Position numbers and translations under genes: made by a program. Below are positions 34,601 through 46,274 of a stretch of DNA of 64,000 nucleotides, piece by piece (positions within the stretch are counted from its first letter, which is position 1; every line of letters begins with the position of its first letter). The notes under the pieces were generated by a model. It had not been told where the DNA came from. It did no database searches and saw only the letters and a list, made by a program, of their open reading frames with translations. Origin of the DNA: Whitmania pigra (Eukaryota > Annelida > Clitellata > Hirudinida > Haemopidae). The stretch is from positions 2,811,001-2,875,000 of the forward strand of contig JAJTWR010000263.1 in the NCBI GenBank assembly GCA_021613335.1. The letters are read 5' to 3'.

Positions 34601-37600
34601 GAAAATTATGAGCATAAATTATGCTAAATTAATAAATTACGTTTAACAAAAATCTTCAACTGACCGAGGGAGAGTTAACTGCAGATTCAAATCTATTTTG
34701 CCTCATCTCCATTCTCTTTCTCTTCAGTTCATCTTCAATGGAAACTTTGGTCGACACGTTTGGCAGAGGATTGCGGGGAGTGCTTTGAGCCGTTTTGGAT
34801 TTCGTGAGAGTGTGGTTAGGAGTTTTCAGGGTGGGGATGGACGGTGTCCGATTGACTGGATTGGTGGGCGTCTGTGGCCTAGATGAAGGCTTAACCAGTG
34901 AGGGTTTTGATGATGATGCCTTTAGGAGTTTCTTGTCTTGCAATGACTTTTCATCTGCTTGTTTTTCATTGCTGCATTTGAAAATAAAAAAATGTATTAC
35001 TGCTAATGAATCATAAGTAAAGATAAGGATATATATATATATTGACTATATATATGTATATATTGGCTTGGTGGGATTCATAATGAACTTTGACATCCTT
35101 ATCTTTACTTTATATATAATATATATATTCAATTCTAGTCAAAGCTAGTCAATTCCACCCATCACAATGGGACAATTCAGATAAATATTATCGTATGAAA
35201 AGTAGTCACTGACACATCAGCAAAGTACTTGATCTGCCACAGTTCCATCTCGTCTTCAGGGATGAATTCCTCTGATATCACAGGTTCTATGACTCTTCTT
35301 TCCCTCAGTCCAGTCCTTTGAGTGGTCCTCTCTAAGTAAAAATTAATTTTACGTTTTTAATGAATCATTATTACAATTTTTAATATATAATTTACAATCA
35401 AACAATAGTTCAAAGCTGTGACAATCTTTAAGCATTATATACTAGAATCACAAAGTTAATGCTGACCTCCATTGCTGGGAGGCAGAGGCTGGCTAGACTC
35501 CTTGGGTATGACCTTTTTGCGGACTAGATATTCGACTCTGTAGCTGACGGGATCAAACTCAGACGTAACGGTTCGTTTGTCGAGCATCTCGTAGGTGGTC
35601 ACGTCGTCCGTGCCGTGTTCCGCCCCGTCGACCACCAAGATTCCATTCGAAGGGTACGAGGAATACATGTCATTCCAACGAATGCAGGCATAGAGCACTT
35701 TCAGCTGGAGTGCCAGGTAACTCAAATTGGATGCCATTCTCGTCCTGAATCTCCAAGAAGTCTGAAAATTGGCTCGAGGGCAGCCGACGAACCTCGACGA
35801 CCCCGGGTTGATCTTGCTCAGAGCTTGGGCAATGAGGGGGCAAAAGCTCCCGGAGGAGGAATAGTTGAACCCCGGGACTTCCATGACGCCGCTCCTTCGA
35901 GCCAACCTCCGGAGTTTTTCCTTGTCGAGGACAAATATGTCGGTCCTGCGTTTCTGCTTTTTCACCTCGAAGTAGTGGGCCATCGGCAATCCGCCGTTCA
36001 CGTTTTTGCTTCTCTGCGAAGGAAAAAGCTTCTTCAACGACACCCGAAGTTTGGTGGAATGGATGGCATCGAGAAGATCTTTGAGATCTTTCAAGCTATT
36101 CGTCATCCCCAGGTCAGGCGAACTCATCTGGAGAACTGATTCCAACCTCTTCGTGACTGAATCTAAACTTTGGAAAGTATTTTTTTCAGGTTGCTTGGAT
36201 ATCTCAATAGGTTCATTATCTACACTTTCAATTGACTTTAACTTGTCATGGGCGTTGTCGTTCTGAACGTCCACATTATGGTCGTTGCTTGATAATGGTG
36301 CGGGTGTTTGACCTTCTGGTAGATCTCCTTTAAGATCAACTTTGGCTAATATTTCTTGTACATTTGTAATCAAGCCTTCTAATTGTTCATTCAGTTGAAG
36401 TCTCTTTTTAAGCAAGCCATTTAGGTACTTTGTAGATGGAGTCGTGTTTGACAAAGGAGTCTTCGAATTAAGCCATCTTTCGACGTCGAATATTTGATTG
36501 ACGAGGTCAGCGTTTTCGCTGGAGGTTCCGTTCGGTAAAAGATTTTCGCCATTCAGTGGTCGAGGTAAAGGTGTGTGATTCGGTCTCCTTTTCTTCGAAG
36601 CCCTCACTGGGGACACCCAGTACCAAGAATGTAATCCCGACAGTCGATACTCCTCACCCCTCTGTTTCCAAATCTTCGACAAAAAAAAACAAGTCGTTAA
36701 CTAAAACAAAGTAAATGCATTACGACTAATTACTATAATGATATTCGTGAATTGCTTACCGCATGATGAACACCCAGCGAGTACTTGACCCCGTCGTGTT
36801 GATTCAAGTTGAGTTCCTCTTTCAATGAACTCCTTACTTCTTTCTCTCTCTTCTTTCCTTCCTCCAACTCGACCGCTGTCATTCTGTGCAGAGTCAAATG
36901 CCCTGAAATCAATCTTCAAATGTCAATTCTCTAATTCCTTAAATTATTTTAAATTAGTAGACATAAGACAATTCACAAGTTAAAAGCATATTGTTATTAA
37001 TTCCGTTTTGTAAACATTTATTTAGATCACCACTAAAACAACAATAAATAAGAAATAGCTAAAACAACACAGCCACAAAGTAAATTTCTCCCAGTGCTGG
37101 CTTAATGTAATGACTCGGTAATAAATAATTACTTAAAATTATAATTAATTTAATAATTATAAATATTTGTCAGTCGAGTCGAGTGTAACACGACCAACCT
37201 AAGGCCTGATGCCAGACGTTGTTGAACACCGTCGGCCTTATGCAGGCCTCAAAAATCATGAGGACGAGGCTGAACTCTCTGGCGGTGGTGCATTTCGAGA
37301 TTGCCTTCAACCACTTGGAACAGTGCAGAGACCAATTGGCATGCATGAATGATCTGCAAAAGGTTTTTGAAATTTTCATTCTGGTTGTTATCGTTCTCAG
37401 TTTAAGTCCGACAAATAGAGTTGTAATTATTTAATAATATAAAAAAATTTAATGCAAACAAATGTTCTCATCATCATCCTCATCAACAACGCAGTTAAAA
37501 TAGAGAAACAATTATTAAGTTTTTAAGAAAATTAACAAAACCAACAATTACCTCGGAATGCTTTCCTGCAGGTTGATTACAGTTCTCCGGAGAATCTCGA

Positions 37601-40600
37601 GCATCGTTTCGTGACCTCCGTTGACCCCAAACTTTCCGACGTTTTTCCCACAAACCCAGTTGAACTCAGCGACCGGGGTGAGGCTGAACTTGTAGGACAA
37701 GTGCCTCTTCCTTTCCTTCTCCTCGAACTGCTGCTGACGACTCAGAGCCAGAATCTCCGTGCTGTAGACGTTCGAATATTTTCGGAAGCTGCACTCCATT
37801 CCTGGTTGTTAGTAAATAATTATTTACTTTTAGGTAATTAATTAACTGTAATCAAAAAATTAGTGCTATGAGATGGTAATAATAATAATAATAATATCAT
37901 AATAAGATAATAATAATTTATTTCCACTGGTAATAGTTGTAATCAGTTGCAAAAATTTAAATTCTTACCGAGCTTGAAGACAGTTTCGGTCGACCAGGGA
38001 TTATTGGCTCCGCTTTGAGAATTCTGAACTGTTTTATGAACATTTGTCTTAAAATCTAAAAAATTATATTCATCATGAAATAGCTGATTTTGAAAATAAT
38101 TAACATTTAAACTCTTGTCACATTTCATTGATTAAGTAACTAATGCACTACCGATATAATGGTTAACATCTGAACCTAAAAATAATATAATGATATAATC
38201 AATACTCACTTGTTTCATTCTGTTTAGTCTGTAAAAATAGGAATAACAATTAAATAAATCTGGCTTAATTAGGAAGCTTCTAATCAAAAATCATGCAAAA
38301 AAAATACAAATTATGGTCAACTGAGAGGCTTACGGATGGGCCCTCGTCAAAGATTACATTCACCTGGTTAGTTCTCCTCAAATTCACTTGCTCTGAAGAA
38401 ATAAAATAAAATAAATAACGTACAATCAGATGCTGCTATCAAAATAACTGAGAATGCAACAATACAAATGCATATGTTTACAAAGGCATTTTGTTGTCCT
38501 GCTTAAAACATGCTTACAAGAGATTAACATAATTTAAGGCTTGATCATGAATATTCAACTCATGCTAAGCTAGTCATGAAGCCTAGTTGTTGTAATTGTA
38601 GTCGTTATAACTGCAATTATAATAGCTGCTGCAGCTGCATTGAACTCACCATCATCATGGCTCAGGCAACTCTTCCTAGAGTCTTTGTATTTATTTGTGA
38701 GTGACTCAGTAACTTTCATGTCACCGATGATGCCATCCCTCGATGAACTGAACGACTCGTGGAGGAGTTTCTCAAGGTCTTCAGACTGAAATTTTGACAA
38801 AAGTTCTTCGAGCTGTGCCTCGGTGGAGTAGTAAGCAAGCAGTTCATTGTCATCCTCCCTGCAAATGGCAATCATTTCTCGTAACTTTCGATTAACGAAT
38901 TACATTGAAACAAATAATAACAACTCTAAAATAAACTGGCTAATAATCACTGTGAAAACTAATAAAAAGCAATCATTCCTGTTAATCACCAGAATTCAAA
39001 ATTGAAAACGAAACATCACAACTGCATTTCATCTTTCAAACAAACTATAAATTCCTGACCACAAAATCGTAAAAAAAATTCCTCACACAAAAATCCTCCG
39101 AACGAGGTGCCAGTACTTCCTGCCGTGCCTGTCGAACCCCAGCGGTTCTTTGCATCCGAACGTCAGTTGGCAGTTCATCGACGAGCAGTCTGCATCTTCG
39201 ATCCTCACCACCTGCGATTGAAATCGTGCAATCGACGACAACAACAACTTTTTAACACTCTAACTTAACGAACGACTACAACGACGTCGCCAAGAACGAC
39301 AACGATTCTCGACCAACCTTTTGTTTGTGGCATGCGAGACAGTACCAGTCCCCGGACGGAATGGTTTCCAGGGGAGGATCTATGCAGGACAGGTGGTACA
39401 TGGCAGGACAAGACTCACAACACAACAAGTTGCCCCTCCTGTTAACATTAAATTTCCTGGTCAAAACAAAGAATCTATCAGAGAACAGTCGAATCAAATG
39501 ACACAGTGAATGAAGTGTTATGATTTTGTAAAAAAATTTGAGGCGTGGTTACGTTCCAATATACTATTTAATTTTATTATAATTTATAAGTATTGAATTA
39601 TATTATAATATTTTTACTGTATTGATTATATATGCCTAGAAACTATTCTGAATTTGATATGCAAATAAATTTCATTGAAATGTATTTTAATTATTAGTGC
39701 TTGAACTTTTATGCCAATGACGTGGACTCATGAATTTGGTGAAATTTGTGTTTGAAGCAAATGTCTGATAACATGGAGATGGATTTTGAGAAGTTTTAGC
39801 TTAGAGAAAATAGATTTTGGATTGTCAACAAATCCTGCTTACTTGTGGCACGACCTACAATGCTCTTCGTGGACCAATTCATTCTCCTTAAAAAGTACTT
39901 CCCTAGCAGCATTTGTGCATATAAATAAATCAATGAGTGACTGAAGGAGGAATAATTTCTGCTCGACAGTTAGGCTGTAGTAGTGATGTTCATTGCGATA
40001 GCAATTCAATCCATTCATAGAAATACTTTCCAGGTACATGCAGACGTTTTCATACCAAGTGATGTCGTCCATGCAGTAGAACGAGATGGACACGCTGTCT
40101 TTGCAGTCTCTGGTCGTCAACACTATGCCATTCTGCTCGTCCTCTTTGAGAATGCATTTCAGTAAAGACATATGACACTCAGCCAATAATTTCGTATTCT
40201 CTTTCATGCAAAGTGCAGCACAGAAATTTTCAAATCTGAATGTGGTCAACCTCAAAACACTCGAAAACTGATATAAGACTTCATAAATACCAACAGCGGA
40301 CCATACATTTTGCAAACTTAGCAGTAAATCTGATGCACTAAGAGGCAAATCTAAAAATTCATACTGTTCATAATCTGTTGGTTGCACAAAAATAATTGAT
40401 GCACAAGAAAAAGACTTTCTTTTGGGATCAGACTTATGGGAGACTCTAAGATCATAATCGGGATCGCTCGAGTTGTCATCGCTGACATCACTCAATGCGT
40501 CTGTTATTTCGCTCCTACATTCGTCTGTTAAATCATCTATGTCACATTGCCTTCCATCAATGGCTTTGTTGAGGGCATCTGATTTTGAGGTGAATCGATT

Positions 40601-40693
40601 GTTCCCTCTACTCTTTGACCGCAACATTCGATCAGAAAAATTGCTGTCATTGCTATTGCATGAAAAGTCTTCAAATTTTTGTTTTTTTCTCAT
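31664..40693 (-). CDS. BPTF: BPTF/NURF301-like chromatin remodelling subunit
   Basis: BPTF is the large histone-reading subunit of the NURF (ISWI) complex. The first exon (about 39845-40693) starts MRKKQKFEDFSCNSND, has acidic stretches, then a DDT domain (VLYQFSSVLRLTTFRFENFC) and enters PHD1, which continues at about 39318-39440 (LLCCESCPAMYHLSCIDPPL). Next come the conserved GFDRHGRKYW segment (39.1-39.2 kb), YYSTEAQLEELLSKF (38.8 kb), HLSYKFSLTPVAEFNW (37.7 kb), WKQRGEEYRLSGLHSWYW (36.65 kb) and ARRSGVMEVPGFNYSSS (35.9 kb). A low-complexity region (34.9-33.2 kb) follows, then two C-terminal PHD fingers (33.0-32.28 kb) and a degenerate bromodomain (32.0-31.67 kb). I estimate about 1800 residues, shorter than the fly and human proteins. 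Frames join at every junction I checked. Start choice: first ATG of the long first exon, with no upstream exon seen. Confidence 0.92.
32040..32200 (-). mobile_element. SINE copy in a BPTF intron
   Basis: On minus: GTTCGCAACCCAGCTTG (B-box region), then GCACTAATATAAATGGTCTC (body motif), then an ATT/GTT-rich tail ending near 32040. Order and spacing match the family. It has the same orientation as BPTF and lies between the PHD and bromodomain exons. Confidence 0.55.
35015..35110. repeat. Short foldback with 16-bp perfect arms
   Basis: The arm AAGTAAAGATAAGGAT at 35015-35030 recurs as its exact reverse complement at 35095-35110, around a 64-base spacer rich in TATATA. It lies in a BPTF intron. 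It could be a decayed MITE or a local duplication; no target-site duplication is clear. Confidence 0.7.
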
Positions 40694-40942
40694 TACATTA
40701 ATTCATCAAAGACATTAAACATGAAACCACCCCAAGCGCGAGCGAAAACTAGAACAATAACAATAACATAAATATACAATATAAATTTTAATTAACTTGT
40801 ACATTTAATATTTAATAAAATTTTAAACAATTTTAATCAAACAACTTATAAAATCGATAAAACAGGATTTCTCAAAAATGTAATTCCAAAGAACATGTAT
40901 TATTTGTGTATTTGGTTAGTTGTCGGATTGTATGTTGTGAGG
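40694..40942. promoter_or_regulatory. Putative bidirectional promoter of BPTF and TXNDC15
   Basis: The BPTF start (40693, minus) and the TXNDC15 start (40895 or 40943, plus) lie 201-249 bases apart, head to head. Both genes must therefore start transcription within or very near this AT-rich interval. I see no clear TATA box serving either. Confidence 0.5.
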
Positions 40943-42305
40943 ATGTATTTCAAAGGATCAGAGATTTTTTTATTAGTTGTCGCATCATTTGCAGGTTTAA
41001 AATACATTTTATCATGTTGAAATGCAATCACTTTTTGATGTTTTGACATATCTTTGACATTGCAATGCAAGCTTCAATACTTTTAATACAAGCTTTTTTT
41101 ATTGTATAATATTTTGTGTGTGTGACGATTACTTTTGATGCGCAGCTAGCACTGCTGAGGATGACAGCCAAGAATCACATACAAAGTCCAATACTGCACT
41201 ACCATTTTCATTATGGGATAAATTACCATTCCTCACTAAAGAATTTTCTTCCTATGAACCAATACCACATGATGAGAGATTTTTAAAAGAACTTGTTTTT
41301 AACGATAAAGAAATCTGTCCCAAACAATCATTCGAAGAAATAATTTTTAACAAGAAATGTTTCAGCTTTCAACCGAGTTTGAGGTCATATTATTTGATTT
41401 TTTAAATTCATTTTAACATATTTGATTTGCAGGTCTTTGTGGACGTGTTCTTTTCATTTAACATAAATGCCATGATTTTAAATATTGAACAAATTAATTT
41501 TCCAGTGGGAAAGATACTCCTCTATTTAATCAGGCTATGTCCAGAAAATTGTATTGCAACCAAGAACTTCGAAACATTTCCGAACCATCGAGTGCGAGAA
41601 TACTAAATAGTACGGAACTTTTGGAACTATTAGGAAAGAATGGATCGAGTTCAAACCATTGCACTGTGGTGCTATTTTATGCCATTTGGTGTGTTTTCAG
41701 CATGAGGATGGCACCGGCCTACAATGCTCTTGCAAGAGCCTTCCCCATGCTAGATGTTGTGGCTATAGATGCTTACAACTTTGGACAGTTGGTTTTAATT
41801 ATGGTTTTAGATGGCTTTATTTTTAAATTTAAAGCTAATTATTAAGTATGTATTGATTTATTCTAGGCTAAATTCCAGATTTGGTTCTTTGTCAGTTCCA
41901 ACTATGATGGTGTTTCACAATGGTAAAGCGATTTCAAAGTTTAACGGCACTCAGAGAACGTTGGAAAGTTTAGGTGCATACGTCGCAAATATTACAGGTT
42001 CTGTTTATGAAATGCGTTCATTATTTTAAAATGTAATGCTTGCTAATAATTTATTAGTAATTAATAATTTATCTGTCATAGGTATGAAACCAATTTCGTC
42101 TGTCTCCATTCAAGATTCCGATTACGAGGGTCCGTTGCCCTCTCAACTCAGTCAGGATATTGACTATGCTCTGTGGTTGTCGTGGGTTTTCATAATCGTC
42201 TGCATTCTTGGTTCCATTATTAAATCTGAAAAAGGAATACAGTTTTACACAGCTCTAAAAGATTTACTGACTCATCAGGCAGGCGTGCCACATCATATTG
42301 ATTGA
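40943..42305 (+). CDS. TXNDC15: TXNDC15-like thioredoxin-domain membrane protein, five exons
   Basis: TXNDC15 is an ER/secretory-pathway membrane protein with one thioredoxin domain; the human gene is linked to ciliopathy. Exons 40943-40994, 41146-41383, 41506-41787, 41867-41997 and 42082-42305 sum to 927 bases (308 residues plus stop). The start MYFKGSEIFLLVVASFA gives a clean signal peptide; an in-frame ATG at 40895 would add 16 residues and is the alternative. The thioredoxin core reads CTVVLFYAIWCVFSMRMAP, with one Cys where enzymes have CxxC. It continues FGSLSVPTMMVFHNGKAI (with the usual cis-Pro), then RTLESLGAYVANITG. A C-terminal membrane segment (LWLSWVFIIVCILGSII) precedes a short tail. 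An AATAAA lies at 42403. Confidence 0.9.
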
Positions 42306-42402
42306 CAGGGACATGAGTTGTTATTTGTCGATCTTTCCAACATTTAAAGCTGCTCCTTCAATGTTTTGTTGATACCTTAATATGTTGCATATTTATTGTA
42401 TT

Positions 42403-42408
42403 AATAAA
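42403..42408 (+). terminator. TXNDC15 polyadenylation signal
   Basis: AATAAA 98 bases after the TXNDC15 stop codon. Confidence 0.65.
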
Positions 42409-42764
42409 AGTTTTGTAAATAAGACATCTTATTGTATTAGTAGGCAAATTATCAAATAATTTTGGAATGTGTTGGTGTTATGAGAGCTATTAGCTGAATT
42501 AGATCCTAGGGTTACAAGCAGGTGAATGCTGTATCATCTGCCATTTCTTTTCAAAGCATTAGAAATAAAATGACTAACAACAAATTCACTCGCACCAAAT
42601 GGTACCCAAATCATCCTTTGTTTCTTCTGTCTCCCCCCTCAGCCATCACTGGGCTCTTCGAGCACCTAATGAAGACACTTCAGAAAGTTATTTGTGCAGT
42701 CTAAGAATCAGTTATGTTCAGCTGCTAACCTTACTAGGAACGTAAAGTAATGTTTTGTTAACGT

Positions 42765-42880
42765 CCGTTGCATAGCTAGATGATTAGGACGGTGCTCCCG
42801 GAGCGGGGTTTGAATTCGCGCTGCCACCGTGAGAGGATACTAAGAACGTAAATGATGCATCTCCATTTATGTTAGATGCT
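42765..42880 (+). mobile_element. SINE head-like fragment
   Basis: TAGCTAGATGATTAGGACGG resembles an A-box region and GGGGTTTGAATTCGCGCTGC a B-box region, with GTAAATGATGC further on. It is more diverged than the other copies and could instead be an old tRNA pseudogene. Confidence 0.4.
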
Positions 42881-43278
42881 CATCATTTAGAAAAAATTGG
42901 TTTAGTACATAATCAGAGATCAGGTACTTGTTACATGTTACTTGTATTCGAGTAACGATTTCAGCACTTGCCCTTAGACCTCGAGTACAGGTCACGTGAA
43001 ATTCATTTCCTGAAATTTCATTGCCTCAAAAATTTAAGAATAAATTTACTTATTTGATTATATTCTTTTGCATAACTGAGATTTATTTATTTGATTATAG
43101 GCCTTTGCATAACTGAGATGATTTGGACTCTTTAAGAATAAATGGTTGTATTTATATTTATGTAGATGATAGCCCTCTTAGGATAAAGCTATAAAAAAAT
43201 GCGTGTGTAATTGGCTAGTATTGAAAACCTATAAAAAAAAATAAAAAAATACTTAATTATTTATTTATTAATATTCAG

Positions 43279-43376
43279 GATCTTTTTTTTATTCGTCGAC
43301 GCACCGCCACCGCTTAAATACATGACTGTGGACAATTCATCGAGCCCATATCCGTCTTAGTATTCAGCACTCGAAA
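43279..43376 (+). promoter_or_regulatory. Promoter of tandem gene copy 1
   Basis: GATCTTTTTTTT at 43279 lies 98 bases before the ATG. The same motif lies 98 bases before copy 2 (44324) and at about 130-140 bases before the two minus-strand paralogs. A TATA-like TTAAATAC lies near 43313. Confidence 0.4.
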
Positions 43377-43937
43377 ATGTGTAAAAAGAGCAACAAAGTT
43401 TCATTCAACAAGAAAGACTTTGAAAAGTCAACAAAGTTTGTCAATGACCTCATCAAAACTACCAAACAAAAGATGTCATCAAACCAGCATCTATCCTTGT
43501 CAAAGCAGTGCATGCTCAGAAATACAATGTATTCCCTCATGTTTTTTGAGTACACCTTGCCAGATGTGAAAAAACGCTCCAAGAAGGAGAGATCTTGGAC
43601 ATACTATCAAAGCAACAGGCGACAGGGTGAAGTGTCGGGCAAGATGATACTCAAAACTGTTCACAACTCAATGCAGTCATTACACGTTGATGAAAAGCCC
43701 TCTTTGAAGGATCGATTGACCATTTCATTGATGAGAATGAGATCGCAGAGCATCGAACATTTATCAAGGATCAGATCACAGAGTATTGACAATTTATCAA
43801 GGATCAGATCACAGAGTATTGACAATTTATCAAGGATCAGATCGCAGAGCATCGAAAATTTATCAAGGATCAGATCGCACAGCATTGAAAATTTATCGAG
43901 AATCAGATGTGGTGCAAAAACAAACGTGGAGGAATAA
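43377..43937 (+). CDS. Single-exon gene of a new paralog family, tandem copy 1 (IER-like?)
   Basis: 186 residues, intronless, no recognised function. The N-terminal domain of about 65 residues (MCKKSNKVSFNKKDFEKSTK ... LSLSKQCMLRNTMYSLMFF) aligns without large gaps to the products of the genes at 44422, 47620 and 49933. The middle is basic (KKRSKKERSW). The C-terminus has 11-residue repeats of the type RIRSQSIDNLS, five in this copy; each offers an RxRxxS site for basophilic kinases. There is no signal peptide and no membrane segment. The core (K-[MI] ... LSL...LLNNTL) faintly resembles the IER domain of immediate early response proteins, whose genes are also intronless. That link is tentative. 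Confidence 0.7.
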   Translation: MCKKSNKVSFNKKDFEKSTKFVNDLIKTTKQKMSSNQHLSLSKQCMLRNTMYSLMFFEYTLPDVKKRSKKERSWTYYQSNRRQGEVSGKMILKTVHNSMQSLHVDEKPSLKDRLTISLMRMRSQSIEHLSRIRSQSIDNLSRIRSQSIDNLSRIRSQSIENLSRIRSHSIENLSRIRCGAKTNVEE

Positions 43938-44421
43938 TTTTTATTCCCGGTTGTTGCCCACCAAGATTTTCCATTTTTAAATCTAACAATCCACATTGAT
44001 GAGAATCATGACGACGATAAGATAATTTTAGTAAATAATATGATCGTGCAAATGTTTGAGTTATACTTTAGCAACATCAAGGAAGCCAAAATTTTCGAGC
44101 TCATTTTAGACATGTGTGGCTTATCTGGATTTCATCTCCGGAAAATTCATCGCCTGAAATTTCATTGCCTAAAAAATTTAATAATAAATGGTTGTATTTA
44201 TATTTATGTAGATGATAGCCCTCGTAGGATAAAGCTATAAAAAATTGCGTGTGTAATTGGCTAGTATTGAAAACCTATAAAAAAAATAAAAAAATACTTA
44301 ATTATTTATTTATTAATATTCAGGATCTTTTTTTTATTCGTCGATGCACCGCCACCGCTTAAATACATGACTGTGGACAATTCATCGAACCCATATCCGT
44401 CTTAGTATTCAGCACTCGAAA

Positions 44422-44949
44422 ATGTGTAAAAAGAGCAACAAAGTTTCATTCAACAAGAAAGACTTTGAAAAGTCAACAAAGTTTGTCAATGACCTTATCA
44501 AAACTACCAAACAAAAGATGTCATCAAACCAGCATCTATCCTTGTCAAAGCAGTGCATGCTCAGAAATACAATGTATTCCCTCATGTTTTTTGAGTACAC
44601 CTTGCCAGATGTGAAAAAACGCTCCAAGAAGGAGAGATCTTGGACATACTATCAAAGCAACAGGCGACAGGGTGAAGTGTCGGGTAAGATGATACTCAAA
44701 ACTGTTCACAACTCAATGCAGTCATTACACGTTGATGAAAAGCCCTCTTTGAAGGATCGATTGACCATTTCATTGATGAGAATGAGATCGCAGAGCATCG
44801 AACATTTATCAAGGATCAGATCACAGAGTATTGACAATTTATCAAGGATCAGATCGCAGAGTATTGACAATTTATCAAGGATCAGATCGCACAGCATTGA
44901 AAATTTATCGAGAATCAGATGTGGTGCAAAAACAAACGTGGAGGAATAA
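44422..44949 (+). CDS. Single-exon gene of the new paralog family, tandem copy 2
   Basis: 175 residues, identical to copy 1 over the N-terminal and basic regions apart from silent changes (for example GACCTC/GACCTT early in the frame). It has four RIRSQSIDNLS-type repeats instead of five, which accounts for the 11-residue difference. Its promoter copy (GATCTTT at 44324) sits at the same 98-base distance. The open frame is fully kept, which argues that the duplicate is recent, selected or gene-converted. Confidence 0.7.
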   Translation: MCKKSNKVSFNKKDFEKSTKFVNDLIKTTKQKMSSNQHLSLSKQCMLRNTMYSLMFFEYTLPDVKKRSKKERSWTYYQSNRRQGEVSGKMILKTVHNSMQSLHVDEKPSLKDRLTISLMRMRSQSIEHLSRIRSQSIDNLSRIRSQSIDNLSRIRSHSIENLSRIRCGAKTNVEE

Positions 44950-45275
44950 TTTTTATTCCCGGTTGTTGCCCACCAAGATTTTCCATTTTTAAATCTAACA
45001 ATCCACATTGATGAGAATCATGACGACGATAAGATAATTTTAGTAAATAATATGATCGTACAAATGTTTGAGTTATACTTTAGCAACATCAAGGAAGCCA
45101 AAATTTTCGAGCTCATTTTAGACATGTGTGGCTTATCTGGATTTCATCTCCGGAAAATTCATCGTCTGAAATTTCATTTCCTAAAAAATTTAAGAATAAA
45201 TGGTTGTATTTATATTTATGTAGATGATAGCCCTCTTAGGATAAAGCTATAAAAAATTGCGTGTGTAATTGGCTG

Positions 45276-45645
45276 TAATTCCTCTTTCAATATGTAAAAG
45301 TGTAGTGAAATCTTTCCGGTATCCACTGGGCCATCTAGGAAAAAGAATTTACTTTGACCTTGTAATGTCTCTTGTATTAAATCAAGTACCATGTTAACCA
45401 CCGCCTGTTGTTCATCATACAACATTTCGATTTATCTTCTGGCTTTAGCTCGTTCTTTTAAAACATAGTTTTTAAAAGATAGTGGTGATCATAAGTGATC
45501 CTCAAATTGACAGTTGGCAGTTTTCCCAAGCTCAGGCCATAAACTTGAGAAGGGCGTTAATTTCGGTAAAAGCATTTTATGGTAAAGTTTGTCAAAATCC
45601 TCGCTTAGTTCTTCTTTATACCTTATAAGGAATTATGTTAACTAT
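45276..45645 (-). pseudogene. Helitron/PIF1-type helicase fossil
   Basis: Minus-strand translation gives KEELSEDFDKLYHKMLLPKL near 45.6 kb, a stop, then MLYDEQQAVVNMVLDLIQET and SKFFFLDGPVDTGK near 45.36 kb. The last stretch is a decayed Walker A motif in the setting usual for PIF1-like helicases of Helitrons (normally GPGGTGKT). Two in-frame stops (near 45.51 and 45.43 kb) and the abrupt end next to the partial third unit of the tandem duplication show that it is a dead, truncated copy. Confidence 0.55.
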
Positions 45646-46149
45646 AAACAATATTTTCTGATTCACCAAATCGATGTATTATTGCGAACAGAATTACTTC
45701 TTTTCGATTTCTCTCAGTTTTATTTCTTTTTGCTTCTCTTTGATTAATTTGCTGTTCAGAATTATTAGCTATTAGCGTGTTGGACTTGATGTTTTTTCAA
45801 GTTAATGTAACTTTTCGCTTAATTGTAAACGCAAATAAATTTATTTTGTTAGAACTTAAGCGTACTAGAAACGACAAAACTTAAAACTCGAAGGAACTCT
45901 CTCAAAACATGTTAAAGCGCGCCCAGTGTAGGGACTGTGGGATTATTTATTTATAATTATGTGAATTACTGATACCCAGCAGAAAATATTACAGTCGACA
46001 GTTTATTGCGTAATTGAAGGACTGAGACGAGTTGAAAGAGCTGAGCACTGGATTGATGAAAGAATGTATAATGTATAGATCCCATATGTTATACATTCAA
46101 ACAAATTAAATTTTAAATACGCACCACGTACGACGTACTGTAGCGAAAG

Positions 46150-46265
46150 TTATATATGTATATTATTATTATATTAATATATAAGTATGTATATATATAT
46201 ATATTTATATATAGAATATATATATATTTATATATATATATACATTCTATTTATATATATATATA
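46150..46265. repeat. TA-rich simple repeat
   Basis: Alternating TATATA tracts with ATTTATATATA and its mirrored forms. No gene. Confidence 0.85.
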
Positions 46266-46274
46266 CATAGAAAA

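Larger units (their letters stand above)
43141..45275 (+). repeat. Tandem segmental duplication, two units of about 1.0 kb plus a partial third
   Basis: Unit 1 spans 43141-44186 and unit 2 spans 44187-45198; a third unit starts at 45199 and breaks off near 45275, next to the Helitron fossil. The units differ by only a handful of substitutions, plus one 33-base internal repeat (five in unit 1, four in unit 2), which explains nearly all of the 34-base length difference. Each unit carries one complete single-exon gene with its own promoter. Sequence resembling the unit end (GAAATTTCATTGCCT) also precedes unit 1 near 43015. Confidence 0.93.

Noticed and set aside
35615..36139. 174-residue plus-strand frame
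   Set aside because: It is antisense to the large, well-supported BPTF exon with family motifs on minus.
43737..43900. Regular 33-base repeats considered as a CRISPR array
   Set aside because: The repeats are contiguous without spacers, lie within a coding frame and are in eukaryotic DNA.
43661..43996. Minus-strand frame with ILDKxSMLCDL repeats
   Set aside because: Antisense reading of the 33-base repeats; 33 is a multiple of three, so any frame through the repeats tends to stay open.
44040..44240. 66-residue frames at the ends of the tandem units (also 45052-45252)
   Set aside because: They lie downstream of the family genes, do not share the family domain and are probably 3' UTR; the remnant at 46275 keeps no open frame.
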